Shown one piece after another: positions 25,607-35,112 of a stretch of 64,000 nucleotides of DNA. Source of the stretch: Corynebacterium humireducens NBRC 106098 = DSM 45392. GTDB lineage: Bacteria; Actinomycetota; Actinomycetes; Mycobacteriales; Mycobacteriaceae. Every line of letters begins with the position of its first letter. Position 1 is the stretch's first letter. Position numbers and translations under genes: made by a program. The stretch lies in contig NZ_CP005286.1 of assembly GCF_000819445.1 (NCBI RefSeq), positions 2,480,001 through 2,544,000 on the forward strand. The letters run 5' to 3'. The notes under the pieces are model-generated. The model had not been told where the DNA came from. It made no database searches and saw nothing but the letters and a program-made list of their open reading frames with translations.

Positions 25607-27172
25607 CTACATCGGCATGATGGTGTGCTTCTTCGGCAGGTCCTCCTCGACCTTCGTCTCCATCTGCCGGATCGCCTTGCGCAGCGCCAGACGGGTGTCC
25701 CGCGGCTGGATCATCGCGTCGAGGTAGCCGCGCTCGGCGGCCACGTAGGGGCTGGTCATGTTCTCGTCGTAGAAGTCCATGAAGATCTTCTTCAGGTACT
25801 CCCGCTGCTCCGGCGGCGCGGCCTCCAGCTGCTTGCCCTGGATCATGACCACGGCGGCCGCGGAACCCATGACCGCGATCTGCGCGGTCGGCCACGCGAG
25901 GTTGATGTCACCGGTGAGGTTCTTCGAGCCCATGACGGCGTAGGCACCGCCGTAGGCCTTACGGACGATGAGCGTGATCTTCGGCACCGTCGCCTCCACG
26001 AGGGCGAAGGCCAGCTTCGCGCCACGGTGGATGAGACCGGCCTTCTCCTGCTCCACGCCCGGCAGGTAGCCCGGGGTGTCCACGACGAAGACGAGCGGGA
26101 TGTTGTACGCGTCGCAGATGCGGATGAAACGCGCGCCCTTGTCGGCGGCGTCCGCGTCGATGCAGCCCGCGAAGTGCATGGGGTTGTTGGCCACGAAACC
26201 GACGGCGCGGCCGTCGATACGCCCGAACGCGGTGATGAGGTTCGGGGCGTAGTTCGGCTGGATCTCGACGATGTCCTCGTCGTCACCGAGCAGCGGCAGC
26301 AGCTCGAGCATGTCGTAGCCGGCGTTGGAGTCGTCCGGCATGAAGCTGTCGAGCTCCGCCTCGTCCGAGACCTCCTCGTCGGAGGGCGCGGCGAACACCG
26401 GGGCCGGATCGTGGCACGTCAGCGGCAGGTGCTCCAGCAGATCGCGGACGAAGTCGAAGGCGTCCTCCTCGCTGGAGAGCACCGCCGAGATGTTGCCGTT
26501 GAGCTCCTGCTGACGGGCGCCACCCAGCTCGGCGGAGGTGACGTCCTCACCGGTGACCTCACGGATCACGGCGGGACCGGTGACGTACATCTCGGTCTGA
26601 CCGTCGACGGCGATGACGAAGTCGGTGGTCACCGGGGCGTACACCGCACCACCGGCGGACTTGCCCAGCATGATCGAGATCTGCGGGCTGCGGCCCGAGA
26701 GCGGCAGCTGACGACGCGAGATCTCCGAGTACATCGCCAGCGACGTCACCGCATCCTGGATACGGGCGCCACCCGAGTCCTGGATGCCGATGATCGGGCA
26801 GCCGATCTTGATGGCCATCTCCATGACCTCCACGACCTTACGGCCGAAGGTCTCACCGACGGAACCGCCGTACACGGTCTTGTCGTGCGCGTAGATGCAC
26901 ACGGGGCGGCCGTCGATACGGCCGTAACCGGTGACCACGCCGTCGGAGTAGACGGCGTCCGCCACGCCCGGGGTCTTCGCGAGTGCGCCGATCTCGACGA
27001 AGGAGCCTTCGTCGAGGAGCGCGTTGATACGCTCACGCGGGGTCGTCTGACCGGCCTCGTCACGCCGTGCGCGGGCGCGTTCGCTGCCGGGGTCGCGCGC
27101 CTGGTCGAGGCGGGCACGCAGGTCGGCGAGCTTCTCGGCGGTGGTGGTGCGGGCGGTAGACGTGTCAGTCAC
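25607..27172 (-). CDS. accD3: AccD3 acyl-CoA carboxylase carboxyltransferase subunit
   Basis: Carboxylates a long-chain acyl-CoA to the extender unit condensed by Pks13 in corynomycolate synthesis, working with AccA3-type and AccE subunits. The 521-residue length and motifs fit: G-I-Q-D-S-G-G-A-R-I-Q-D, the first oxyanion loop G-K-S-A-G-G-A-V-Y-A-P, V-D-T-P-G-Y-L-P-G-V-E-Q, the second oxyanion region R-K-A-Y-G-G-A-Y-A-V-M-G-S-K and a K-K-H-x-I-M-P-M C terminus. It lies 3 bp after pks13, so it is cotranscribed and possibly coupled. The fadD32, pks13, accD3 order is the conserved mycolate operon. Confidence 0.95.
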   Translation of the reverse strand: MTDTSTARTTTAEKLADLRARLDQARDPGSERARARRDEAGQTTPRERINALLDEGSFVEIGALAKTPGVADAVYSDGVVTGYGRIDGRPVCIYAHDKTVYGGSVGETFGRKVVEVMEMAIKIGCPIIGIQDSGGARIQDAVTSLAMYSEISRRQLPLSGRSPQISIMLGKSAGGAVYAPVTTDFVIAVDGQTEMYVTGPAVIREVTGEDVTSAELGGARQQELNGNISAVLSSEEDAFDFVRDLLEHLPLTCHDPAPVFAAPSDEEVSDEAELDSFMPDDSNAGYDMLELLPLLGDDEDIVEIQPNYAPNLITAFGRIDGRAVGFVANNPMHFAGCIDADAADKGARFIRICDAYNIPLVFVVDTPGYLPGVEQEKAGLIHRGAKLAFALVEATVPKITLIVRKAYGGAYAVMGSKNLTGDINLAWPTAQIAVMGSAAAVVMIQGKQLEAAPPEQREYLKKIFMDFYDENMTSPYVAAERGYLDAMIQPRDTRLALRKAIRQMETKVEEDLPKKHTIMPM

Positions 27173-27175
27173 AGA

Positions 27176-30100
27176 TCACTCCAGTTCATTGATCCGCTTG
27201 GCCATGTGGGCGCCGACGACGCCGATGGCGGGCTCGTCGGGCACTGCGAGGTGATCGCCCTTGAGCTGGACGATGTCAAGGTCGTCAACGATAGCCGACC
27301 AGCCGCCGTCCGGGTCAATATGGGCGTAACGCGGCTCCAGCTCGATGGCGCCGTCGTGCATGCGCTCGGCACGGAAGAGCACCACCGGCAGCTGGACCTC
27401 GGCCCAGCGGTGGAAGTCGAGCTTGTCCAGGATGCGGTTGTCCACGAAGCTGGCGCGCTGGTGCTCCAGCACGCCGGCGGCAAGGCCGTGCTCGGAGGCG
27501 TCGGTGGTGGCGAGGAACTGCTCGAGCATGCCGAGCATGGCCTCCTCACCGGCGGTCTCCAGCAGCTCGTAGGGCACCGGGAAGTCGAGGCCGTAGGTCT
27601 TCTTCGCGAACTCGCTGTAGCGCTTCCAGCGGGCCTTCGTCTCCTCCATCGTGTCCGGAACCGGCTCGGAGGGCTGGACCGTGTCGAGCAGCGCGATGTA
27701 CGCGACCTCGACGTCTGTGTCCTTGAGCTGGTGCGCGACCTCGTAGGCCAGGGCACCGCCGAAGGACCAGCCGCCGAGGACCACCGGACGGCCGTCGGAG
27801 TACTCGCGGATCTCGTCGATGTAGGCGGCGGCCCGCTCCTCGAGGGTGCCCTCCAGGCGCTCGACGCCGTAGACCGGGACGTCCTCCGGGAGGCGGCGGG
27901 TCAGCGGCAGGAACACCACGGACGAGCCACCGGCCGGGTGGAACATGAACACGCTCGGCTTCGTGGAGCCCTCCGGGCGGGCACGCAGGACGCGGATGTT
28001 GCCCTCCACCTCGGTCTCCAGGGCGTCACGGACGATGTTCGCCAGCGGCTCCAGGGTGTCCACCTCGAGCACCTGACCCGGCTCGATCTCCCGGCCGACG
28101 CGGTCCGAGAGGCGCTCCGCGATCTCCTTCGCGACGTCCTCCGTGATCTCCGGCAGCGTGCTCGTCACACCGGCCGGGGCCTTCCCGGTGATGCCGGCCC
28201 AGGTGCCGAACACCATGCGCTCGGCGGCGTCACGCGGGGCGACGCCGACACCCTGCGGGGCGTCCCCGGCGGGGAGCTCCCCAGCCTCGCGGACCTCGGT
28301 CTCCGCCTCCTCAACGTCCTCGACGGACACGACCGGCTCGAGCAGGGAGGTGCCCTCGCTCTTCGCGGCGACGGCCTCCTCGACGATGCGGACGACGTCG
28401 GCGACGGAGGCGTCACGCAGTGCCTGGACCTGCAGCGGCGGGATCTGGAAGTCGTTCTCCACGCGGTTCTTGATGCGCATGCCCATGAGGGAGTCCAGGC
28501 CGAGGTCGATGAGCGGCAGCTCGCGCGGCAGGTCGTCGACGTCGTAGCCCATGGACTCGGACACGATGGCGCGGAGGCGGTCCTCGACGCTCTCACCCGA
28601 GGCCGGGTCCCAGCGGACCTCCTCGACCTCGACGGCGTCGGTGAGCGGCGCGTAGTCGGGCACGTCGGTGGCCTGCGGGGTCTGCACACCCGGCACGGTG
28701 CGCGGGGCACCCAGCGCCAGGGAGGTGGCGAAGCCCTCCGCCAGCAGGGTGGTGGTGCCGGCCTCGGAGACGCTGTGGACGGTGAGGGTCACGCCACCGA
28801 TGGAGCGGGTGACCACGGTGGTGATGTCGCCGTTGACCGGCAGCATCGCGTGCTCCTCGGCGGCGACGAGCTGCGCGCCCGGCTGGACGGCCTCGGCGGC
28901 ACGCTCGAGCAGCGCCAGGGCGGACGGCACCTCGTCGGCGGTGGTGGCGAAGGCCACGACGCCGTTCGGCAGGGTGACGCGCTGGCCCGGCAGGTCGGCG
29001 GCGCGGTGGCTGGCGGGGCGGGCGTTGGTCCAGAAACGCTGGTGCTTCCACGTGATGTGCGGGGCCGGGATGACCTCGCCCGGGCCGTAGACCAGGGAGA
29101 AGTCGACCGGGGCGCCGGTGGCGTAGAGCTTGGCCAGCAGGTCACGCAGGGCGTCGACCTCGCCGACCTTGCGCTTGAGCGCGAAGAGCAGCTGCGCGTC
29201 CGGCTTGCCCACGCTGAACGCCGTGTTCATCATGCCCATGATCGCGACCGGGTTCGGGGCGATCTCGACGAGGGTGGTGTGGCCGTTGGCGAAGGCCTGC
29301 TCGGTGGCGTCCTGGAAGTAGACGGCCTGGCGGGTCATGCGCAGCCAGTAGTCGGTGTCGTGGACGGTCTCGCCCGGCTGGTGGATGACGCCGCGGTCCA
29401 CCGAGCTGATCAGCGGGGTGTGCAGCGGGGTCGGGGTGATGCCGGCGGTCTCGAAACCGAGCTCGCCGAGCAGCGGCTCGACGGCCGAGGTGTGGCCGGC
29501 GCCCTTGACGTTGAGCAGGCGGGCGAACTTGCCCTCCTCCTCGAGCTTCTCGACGAGCGCCGTGACCTGCTCACGCGGGCCACCCACGGTGGTCATGCCG
29601 GGGCCGGCGTAGACGGCGGGCTCGATGTCGGCGAAGGTCTCCTCCGCGTTGAGCTCCTCCAGGGCCTCGGTGGACAGCTCCACGACGGCCATCGCACCGA
29701 GCTGGTCCTCGGGGAGGGACTTCTCGCCCTCGCCCATGAGGCGGGCACGGTGGCAGGCGATCTGCATGGCGTCGTCCGCCGAGAGACCACCGGCGGCGTA
29801 GGCCGCGGCGATCTCGCCCATGGACATGCCCATGACGGCCGCCGGCTTCGCGCCGAAGGCGGCGAGCAGGTCGGTGAGGGCGATCTGGATCGCGGTGATG
29901 GCGACCTGGGCGGTCTCGGTGTCGTAGGTCTGCTCGTCGTCGTTGACGATCTCGAGGACGGACCAGCCGGACTCGAACTGGACGCGCTCGTCGAGCTCCT
30001 CCAGGCGGGCGCGGAACAGCGGCGACGCGGCGACGAGCTCCTTGACCATGAGGCGGTGCTGGGAGCCGAAACCGGAGTAGACGAAGACCGGGCCCACCGC

Positions 30101-32041
30101 GGAGGGCGCGTCGGCGGCGGTGATGCCGACCGAGACCTTGCCCTCGGCGACCTGACGCAGACGCTTGACCGCGTCAGCGACGTTGTCGGCGGTGACGACG
30201 GCACGGGAACGGCCGTGGTTGCGGCCGGCCAGGGAGCGGGCCACCGGCACCAGGTCGGTGTCCGGACGCTCCTCGAGGAAGTCGGCGAGATCGGCGGCCG
30301 CCTGCCGACGACGCGACGGCAGCAGGCCGCTCACCGGCAGCAGCACGGCGTTCGGGTGCTCGGCGTCGGGCAGCTGGGCCTCGGCGGGTGCGGGGGCCTC
30401 CTCCCCCTCGGCCGGTGCGTAGTCCGCGGCGTCGAAGGAGCTGACGACCAGGTGGGCGTTGGTGCCGCCGAAACCGAAACCGGAGACGCCCGCGATCCGG
30501 CGGCCGGAGTACTCGGGCCACTCGCGCGGGTCCTCGACGACCTCGAGGCGCTCGGCGTCGAAGTCGATGTAGCGGTTCGGGCCCGCGAAGTGCAGGGACG
30601 GCGGGATGACGCCGTGCTGGATCGACTGGACGACCTTGATCAGCCCGGCGGCGCCGGCCGCCGACTCGGCGTGGCCGATGTTGGACTTCACGGAGCCGAG
30701 CAGCGTCGGGCGGGACATCTCGCGGCCCTCACCGAGGACGGCACCCAGGGCCGTGGCCTCGATCGGGTCGCCGAGGATGGTGCCGGTGCCGTGGGCCTCC
30801 ACGTAGTCGACGTCGGCCGGGTCGACGCCGGCGTCCGCGTAGGCGCGGGCCAGGACGTCGATCTGGGCGTCCGGGTTCGGGGCGGTCAGGCCGTTGGAGT
30901 GACCGTCGGAGTTGACCGCGGAACCCTTGATGACGGCGAGGATCCGGTCGCCGTCGGCAAGCGCATCAGCGACCCGCTTGAGCACGACGACGCCGGCGCC
31001 GTCGGCACGCACGAAGCCGTCGGCGTCGTCGGAGAAGGCGTGGATGTGGCCCGTCGGGCTGAGCACGCCGAGCTCACCGAAGGCCGTGGTGACGAACGGG
31101 GAGGCCAGGATGTTGACGCCACCGGCGAGCGCCACGTCGGCGTCGCCGTCGCGCAGTGCACGTACCGCCTGGTGGATGGCCACCAGGGAGGAGGAGCAGG
31201 CGGTGTCGACGTTGACGGAGGGGCCGCGGAAGTCGAAGGCGTAGGAGATGCGGTTCGGGATGATCGAGCTCGCGGTGCCGGTCAGCGCGTAGGGGTGCGC
31301 CTCGGCCGGGTCCGCGGTGATGAGCATGCCGTAGTCGTTGTTCGAGGAACCGAGGAAGACGCCCACCGGCTCACCGCGGAGGGTGTTCGGCGGGATGTGC
31401 GCGTCCTCGAGCGCCTCCCAGGCGACCTCGAGCATGATGCGCTGCTGCGGGTCCATGTTGGCGGCCTCGAGCGGGGAGAGCCCGAAGAACTCGGCGTCGA
31501 AGTTCGCCAGGTCATCCAGGTAACCGCCGGTCAGCGGCTGTTCCGCCATCTTGGCGGCCATGGTCTCCTCGGCGGCGTACTCGGACCAGCGGCCGATCGG
31601 CAGTGCGCCGGTGCCGTCCCGGCCCTCGACGAGCATGGACCAGTAGGCGTCCAGATCGCCGGCCCCCGGGAAACGGCCGGCCATGCCGACGACGGCGATG
31701 TCGTGGGTGCCGGGGGTCTGCGCGGCGCCGGAGACACCGGCGTGGCGGGACCGCGGACGGGAACGCTCGCGGGAGGCCGGTTCCCCGTCGATGAGGCGCT
31801 GCGCCAGCGCCTGGATCGTCGGGTACTCGTAGGCGATGGTCGCGTCGAGCTGGACACCCAGGAGGTTCTCCAGCTCGCCGGACATGACGACCGCGTCACG
31901 CGACGAGAGTCCGAAGTTCTCCATGGGCTTGGTGTCGGTGACCTCGTCGGGTGACAACCCGGTCACATCAACGACCCAGTCGCGGAGCCATCCGCGGAGC
32001 TGCTCGACGGTCATCGTCGCGGGTGCCTGGCTCTCAGTCAT
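27176..32041 (-). CDS. pks13: Pks13 mycolate-condensing polyketide synthase
   Basis: Condenses two acyl chains to the beta-keto mycolate precursor and loads it on trehalose. 1621 residues, slightly shorter than the mycobacterial enzyme. Domain order: N-terminal ACP (~10-85, phosphopantetheine Ser47 in G-L-S-S-R-D), ketosynthase (~112-540, Cys282 in D-T-A-C-S-S-S, then E-A-H-G-T-G-T and N-I-G-H), acyltransferase (~650-980, Ser740 in G-M-S-M-G, a variant of GHSxG), C-terminal ACP (Ser1184 in G-L-D-S-L-M) and thioesterase (~1350-1621, Ser1426 in G-W-S-F-G-G, His1597). All catalytic residues are intact. A TATAGA -10 lies at 32080-32085. Confidence 0.97.
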   Translation of the reverse strand: MTESQAPATMTVEQLRGWLRDWVVDVTGLSPDEVTDTKPMENFGLSSRDAVVMSGELENLLGVQLDATIAYEYPTIQALAQRLIDGEPASRERSRPRSRHAGVSGAAQTPGTHDIAVVGMAGRFPGAGDLDAYWSMLVEGRDGTGALPIGRWSEYAAEETMAAKMAEQPLTGGYLDDLANFDAEFFGLSPLEAANMDPQQRIMLEVAWEALEDAHIPPNTLRGEPVGVFLGSSNNDYGMLITADPAEAHPYALTGTASSIIPNRISYAFDFRGPSVNVDTACSSSLVAIHQAVRALRDGDADVALAGGVNILASPFVTTAFGELGVLSPTGHIHAFSDDADGFVRADGAGVVVLKRVADALADGDRILAVIKGSAVNSDGHSNGLTAPNPDAQIDVLARAYADAGVDPADVDYVEAHGTGTILGDPIEATALGAVLGEGREMSRPTLLGSVKSNIGHAESAAGAAGLIKVVQSIQHGVIPPSLHFAGPNRYIDFDAERLEVVEDPREWPEYSGRRIAGVSGFGFGGTNAHLVVSSFDAADYAPAEGEEAPAPAEAQLPDAEHPNAVLLPVSGLLPSRRRQAAADLADFLEERPDTDLVPVARSLAGRNHGRSRAVVTADNVADAVKRLRQVAEGKVSVGITAADAPSAVGPVFVYSGFGSQHRLMVKELVAASPLFRARLEELDERVQFESGWSVLEIVNDDEQTYDTETAQVAITAIQIALTDLLAAFGAKPAAVMGMSMGEIAAAYAAGGLSADDAMQIACHRARLMGEGEKSLPEDQLGAMAVVELSTEALEELNAEETFADIEPAVYAGPGMTTVGGPREQVTALVEKLEEEGKFARLLNVKGAGHTSAVEPLLGELGFETAGITPTPLHTPLISSVDRGVIHQPGETVHDTDYWLRMTRQAVYFQDATEQAFANGHTTLVEIAPNPVAIMGMMNTAFSVGKPDAQLLFALKRKVGEVDALRDLLAKLYATGAPVDFSLVYGPGEVIPAPHITWKHQRFWTNARPASHRAADLPGQRVTLPNGVVAFATTADEVPSALALLERAAEAVQPGAQLVAAEEHAMLPVNGDITTVVTRSIGGVTLTVHSVSEAGTTTLLAEGFATSLALGAPRTVPGVQTPQATDVPDYAPLTDAVEVEEVRWDPASGESVEDRLRAIVSESMGYDVDDLPRELPLIDLGLDSLMGMRIKNRVENDFQIPPLQVQALRDASVADVVRIVEEAVAAKSEGTSLLEPVVSVEDVEEAETEVREAGELPAGDAPQGVGVAPRDAAERMVFGTWAGITGKAPAGVTSTLPEITEDVAKEIAERLSDRVGREIEPGQVLEVDTLEPLANIVRDALETEVEGNIRVLRARPEGSTKPSVFMFHPAGGSSVVFLPLTRRLPEDVPVYGVERLEGTLEERAAAYIDEIREYSDGRPVVLGGWSFGGALAYEVAHQLKDTDVEVAYIALLDTVQPSEPVPDTMEETKARWKRYSEFAKKTYGLDFPVPYELLETAGEEAMLGMLEQFLATTDASEHGLAAGVLEHQRASFVDNRILDKLDFHRWAEVQLPVVLFRAERMHDGAIELEPRYAHIDPDGGWSAIVDDLDIVQLKGDHLAVPDEPAIGVVGAHMAKRINELE

Positions 32042-32111
32042 CTACGCGGTCTTCCTTTTCCTGCAGTGGTACAGCACGGTCTATACATCCGGAACTCTAT
32101 CGTCCGCATGA

Positions 32112-32125
32112 ATGTGTCCGTTACA
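32112..32125 (-). promoter_or_regulatory. motif shared with the fadD32 promoter, upstream of pks13
   Basis: On the minus strand TGTAACGGACACAT, differing at one base from TGTAACGGAAACAT upstream of fadD32 (34147-34160). It ends 26 bp before the candidate pks13 -10 (32080-32085), where an activator upstream of -35 would bind. It shows that pks13 probably has its own regulated promoter as well as any read-through from fadD32. Confidence 0.5.
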
Positions 32126-32162
32126 TGTCCCCGGTGGACGGCCCCGGGAGGGGCCACCCCCG

Positions 32163-34031
32163 CTAGCCGCGCTCAGCCAGGTAGGACTTCTGGATGACGC
32201 GACGGGCGATCTTGCCGGCGGAGGAACGCTGGATCTCGTTTGGGGCGACGAAGCGGATGTCCGCCGGGGTGACGCCGTGGGCGGAGGTCACCGCGCCACG
32301 GATCTTCTCGACGGCCTCCGCGTCACCGGACTCGTCGGCCTTGTCGTCGCGCTCGATGACGAGGACGAGCTGCTCGGTGGACTCGGCGGCGTCGTCGTCG
32401 GCCATGACCGAGAACGCGGCGACGGAGTCCGGGCGGACGTGGTCGGAGGCGTTCATGACGGTGTACTCGATGTCCTGCGGGTAGTGGTTGCGGCCCGCAA
32501 TGACGATGAGGTCCTTGAGACGGCCGGTGATGTAGGTCTCGCCGTCGACGATGGCGCCCAGGTCACCGGTGGCCATCCAGCCGTCGTCGGGCATTCCCTC
32601 GGCGCGGGACTCCGGCAGACGCTCACCCAGGGTGTTGGCGAAGGTCTCGGCGGTCTCCTCCTCGCGGCCGAGGTAGCCGGCGGCGAGGTTGTCGCCCTTG
32701 ACCCAGAGCTCACCGATCTGGCCGTCGGGCAGCTCGGCGCGGGTCTCCGGGTCGACGATGGTCAGCGCCTGCGGGCGCACGACCTGACCGTTGGAGGCGA
32801 AGGCGACGGCCAGCTCGGAGTCCTTCTCCACGAACTCGACGACGCCCTCGGCCAGCTTGTCGCGGTCGAAGTAGGAGATGAGCGGGCGCTCCTTGGTCTG
32901 CGGGGTGGTCACCAGCAGGGACGCCTCGGCCAGTCCGTAGGAGGGACGCAGGACGGTGTCGACCAGGCCGTGGGGGCCGAAGGCCGCGCGGAAGGAGTCG
33001 AGGGCCTTCTCGGTGACCGGCTCGGAGCCGATGATGATGCCGTCGAGAGCGGACAGGTCGAGGGTCTCGCCCTCCTTCGGGGTGCCGTAGCGGGCGGCCA
33101 GCTCGAGCGCGAAGTTCGGGACGACGGTGTAGACGGAGACACCCTCGTCGGAGTCACGGCGGTTGAGCTGGTCGACCCAGCGCTTCGGCTGCTGGATGAA
33201 GTCACGCGGCGACATGATCTCGTTCGGCAGGCCCAGGATGGTGACGAACAGGGCGAGGATGATGCCCATGTCGTGGTGCAGCGGCAGCCAGGACACCAGA
33301 CGCAGCGGGGTGCGCAGGCGGGCGGCGGTGAAGATCTGCAGCACGTTGGTGAGGATGGAGCGGTTGGTCAGCTGCACGCCGGCCGGCACGCGGGTGGAGC
33401 CGGAGGTGTACTGCAGGAAGGCGGGCTGGTCGACCGGCATGGTCGACATGGAGGCCATGAGCTGCTGACCCTGCAGGGTCATCATCGGGTTCATGTAGGA
33501 GGCGGCCAGGGTGTCCGGCAGGGAGTCCACCGACAGGATGCGGGGACGCTCGCGGGACGGCAGCTCCGCGAAGTGCTCGCGCACGGCGGCGGCGGAACCG
33601 GAGTTGGTGAGCACGAAGGAGGGCTCACAGTCGGCGAAGACGGCCTTGAGGTGGTCCGCGTGGCCCGGTTCGGACGGGTCGTAGAGCGGGACCGGGGTCA
33701 TGCCGGCGTAGAGGGCGCCGATGAATCCGAAGAGGTACTCCGGGGAGTTGTTGGCCAGGATGGCGACGCGGTCGCCGATCTTGCCCACCTGCTGCAGGCG
33801 CGCGGCGACGGCCTTGATGCGGGTGTTGATCTCCGTGCGGGTGTAGTCCACCGGGGTTCCCTCGCGGGATTCGGAGAAGTCCCAGAAGCGCAGGCAGTGG
33901 CGCTCGCCGCCGCCGAGCTGCAGGTCGCCCTGGTACATCAGCTCCGCGAGACCCGCGAGGGTCAGCTGGGGTGCCAGGACGATCTCGCCCTTGTCGTTGA
34001 AGAACTGGCTCATCGCCGCTTGCAGGTCCAT
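32163..34031 (-). CDS. fadD32: FadD32 long-chain fatty-acyl-AMP ligase
   Basis: Activates the meromycolate-type acyl chain as an acyl-adenylate and transfers it to the N-terminal ACP of Pks13. At 622 residues it has the adenylation P-loop L-Q-Y-T-S-G-S-T-R-V-P-A-G-V, the FAAL-type middle region P-L-H-H-D-M-G, and the A8-like G-W-M-A-T-G-D-L-G-A with T-G-R-L-K-D-L-I-V-I-A-G-R-N-H-Y-P-Q-D-I-E. GGAG precedes the ATG at 34031. The gap to pks13 is 121 bp and includes a separate promoter candidate. The family assignment is firm from the fatty-acyl-AMP ligase signatures and the neighbours. Confidence 0.96.
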   Translation of the reverse strand: MDLQAAMSQFFNDKGEIVLAPQLTLAGLAELMYQGDLQLGGGERHCLRFWDFSESREGTPVDYTRTEINTRIKAVAARLQQVGKIGDRVAILANNSPEYLFGFIGALYAGMTPVPLYDPSEPGHADHLKAVFADCEPSFVLTNSGSAAAVREHFAELPSRERPRILSVDSLPDTLAASYMNPMMTLQGQQLMASMSTMPVDQPAFLQYTSGSTRVPAGVQLTNRSILTNVLQIFTAARLRTPLRLVSWLPLHHDMGIILALFVTILGLPNEIMSPRDFIQQPKRWVDQLNRRDSDEGVSVYTVVPNFALELAARYGTPKEGETLDLSALDGIIIGSEPVTEKALDSFRAAFGPHGLVDTVLRPSYGLAEASLLVTTPQTKERPLISYFDRDKLAEGVVEFVEKDSELAVAFASNGQVVRPQALTIVDPETRAELPDGQIGELWVKGDNLAAGYLGREEETAETFANTLGERLPESRAEGMPDDGWMATGDLGAIVDGETYITGRLKDLIVIAGRNHYPQDIEYTVMNASDHVRPDSVAAFSVMADDDAAESTEQLVLVIERDDKADESGDAEAVEKIRGAVTSAHGVTPADIRFVAPNEIQRSSAGKIARRVIQKSYLAERG

Positions 34032-34106
34032 GCTTCTCCTTTGGTGTACCCGCTGGTCAGTGGTGCGGGCGTGAAGTTTCTCAGCGCTAATGTCTTTTGT
34101 GCCAAC

Positions 34107-34134
34107 CTAACAGAGCGGGCACTCGTTCTGTTAG
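34107..34134. promoter_or_regulatory. inverted repeat in the fadD32 leader, possible operator
   Basis: CTAACAGA (34107-34114) and TCTGTTAG (34127-34134) are perfect 8-bp inverted arms with a 12-bp spacer, about 75 bp upstream of the fadD32 ATG. They are in the right place to bind a dimeric regulator of the mycolate operon. Confidence 0.5.
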
Positions 34135-34146
34135 TCCAAGTTCGTG

Positions 34147-34160
34147 ATGTTTCCGTTACA
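34147..34160 (-). promoter_or_regulatory. motif shared with the pks13 promoter, upstream of fadD32
   Basis: Minus-strand TGTAACGGAAACAT, 13 of 14 bases shared with the copy at 32112-32125. It is 13 bp upstream of the CTAACAGA inverted repeat. Confidence 0.5.
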
Positions 34161-34172
34161 AACGAGAGTACC

Positions 34173-34188
34173 CCGGGGGCACCCCCGG
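34173..34188 (-). terminator. short GC hairpin after the cutinase-like gene
   Basis: CCGGGGG and CCCCCGG (7 bp) pair around two bases immediately after the stop at 34189. No T-run follows, so termination may be weak. Confidence 0.4.
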
Positions 34189-35097
34189 TCACTGGTGGAT
34201 CAGGTCAGAGGCCCACTCCACGACCCACGCATTGGTGGTGGTCCCGGGGATGACGTCGGGGTTGGACGCGTAGAGGGCGTGGACTCCGTTGGCGGCGACC
34301 AGCGCCTGCGCGCGCTCGAGGGCGTTGCCCACCTGGCGGGGGGCGTCGCAGATGCTGTCGTTCGGGGCGCAGATGTCCCACACGCGGTCCTGGAGCTCAC
34401 CGAAACCGCCGACACGCGGTCCGCGCATCGTGGCGCCGGGGACGATCGGCTGGACGAGCAGGTTGAGCGGCTGGAGGGCGACCTCGGCGCCGACGCCGGA
34501 GACGTGGGTGCCGGGAACCTGGCCCACACCAGGTTCCCTGCGGCCGTCCGCGATCAGGGCGACACCCCTGATGCGGTCGGCCGGCACCACGCCGCCACCC
34601 TGGCCGATCTGGCTGGCGACGTCCCCGAGGATGACGGCGCCCTGCGAGAATCCGGCCAGGATGAAGTCGGTGTAGGGGCACTCGTCGTGCATGGTGACCA
34701 TCTCAGTCTCCAGCACGGACTGGCCCTCCTGCCGGGACTCGTCGTAGGTCATCTCGTGCTGCGCCTGGATGGAGCGGAACTGCGCCGTGTAGGGCAGGGT
34801 CCACACCCGCACGTCCTCGGCCGGGAAGCGCTCCTGCAGCGGACGGGTGATCGACAGCATGAAGCTGTACTCGTTGGCCGTCGGGTGGAACGGGTCGTCG
34901 CCCGGCGCCGACTCCCAGGTGCCCGGGGCGGCGATGACCTGGACGTCCGGGCACCAGTCGGGCTGGAGGATCTCCGTCGGCTCCGGCAGCCCCGGGGGAA
35001 GGGGGATGTCCTCCCCGGGTCGCAGGAAGCGGAACGTCCCGACTCCGATGAGGAGCACCAGGATCAGTACCGCCAGGATGGTGAACAGCTTGCGCAT
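34189..35097 (-). CDS. cutinase-family lipase, Rv3802c/Culp6-like
   Basis: A membrane-anchored serine hydrolase of 302 residues. One helix at ~4-20 anchors it, followed by a Pro-rich linker and a cutinase fold with nucleophile Ser151 in A-G-F-S-Q-G-A, disulfide-type cysteines (W-C-P, D-E-C-P, I-C-A-P-N-D-S-I-C-D) and a C-terminal H-A-L-Y. The catalytic Asp is probably in A-P-N-D-S-I-C-D. In M. tuberculosis the ortholog beside fadD32 and fbpA is an essential phospholipase/thioesterase linked to mycolate metabolism. ATG 35097 was preferred over TTG 35112, which directly abuts the upstream stop. Confidence 0.88.
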   Translation of the reverse strand: MRKLFTILAVLILVLLIGVGTFRFLRPGEDIPLPPGLPEPTEILQPDWCPDVQVIAAPGTWESAPGDDPFHPTANEYSFMLSITRPLQERFPAEDVRVWTLPYTAQFRSIQAQHEMTYDESRQEGQSVLETEMVTMHDECPYTDFILAGFSQGAVILGDVASQIGQGGGVVPADRIRGVALIADGRREPGVGQVPGTHVSGVGAEVALQPLNLLVQPIVPGATMRGPRVGGFGELQDRVWDICAPNDSICDAPRQVGNALERAQALVAANGVHALYASNPDVIPGTTTNAWVVEWASDLIHQ

Positions 35098-35112
35098 GCG
35101 GTGATTTTCCAA

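Noticed and set aside
25625..31954. A 2109-codon open frame on the plus strand opposite pks13 and accD3
   Set aside because: It mirrors the codons of pks13 and accD3, has low-complexity His/Gly/Val/Asp/Arg-rich composition and no domain, a common effect of high GC.
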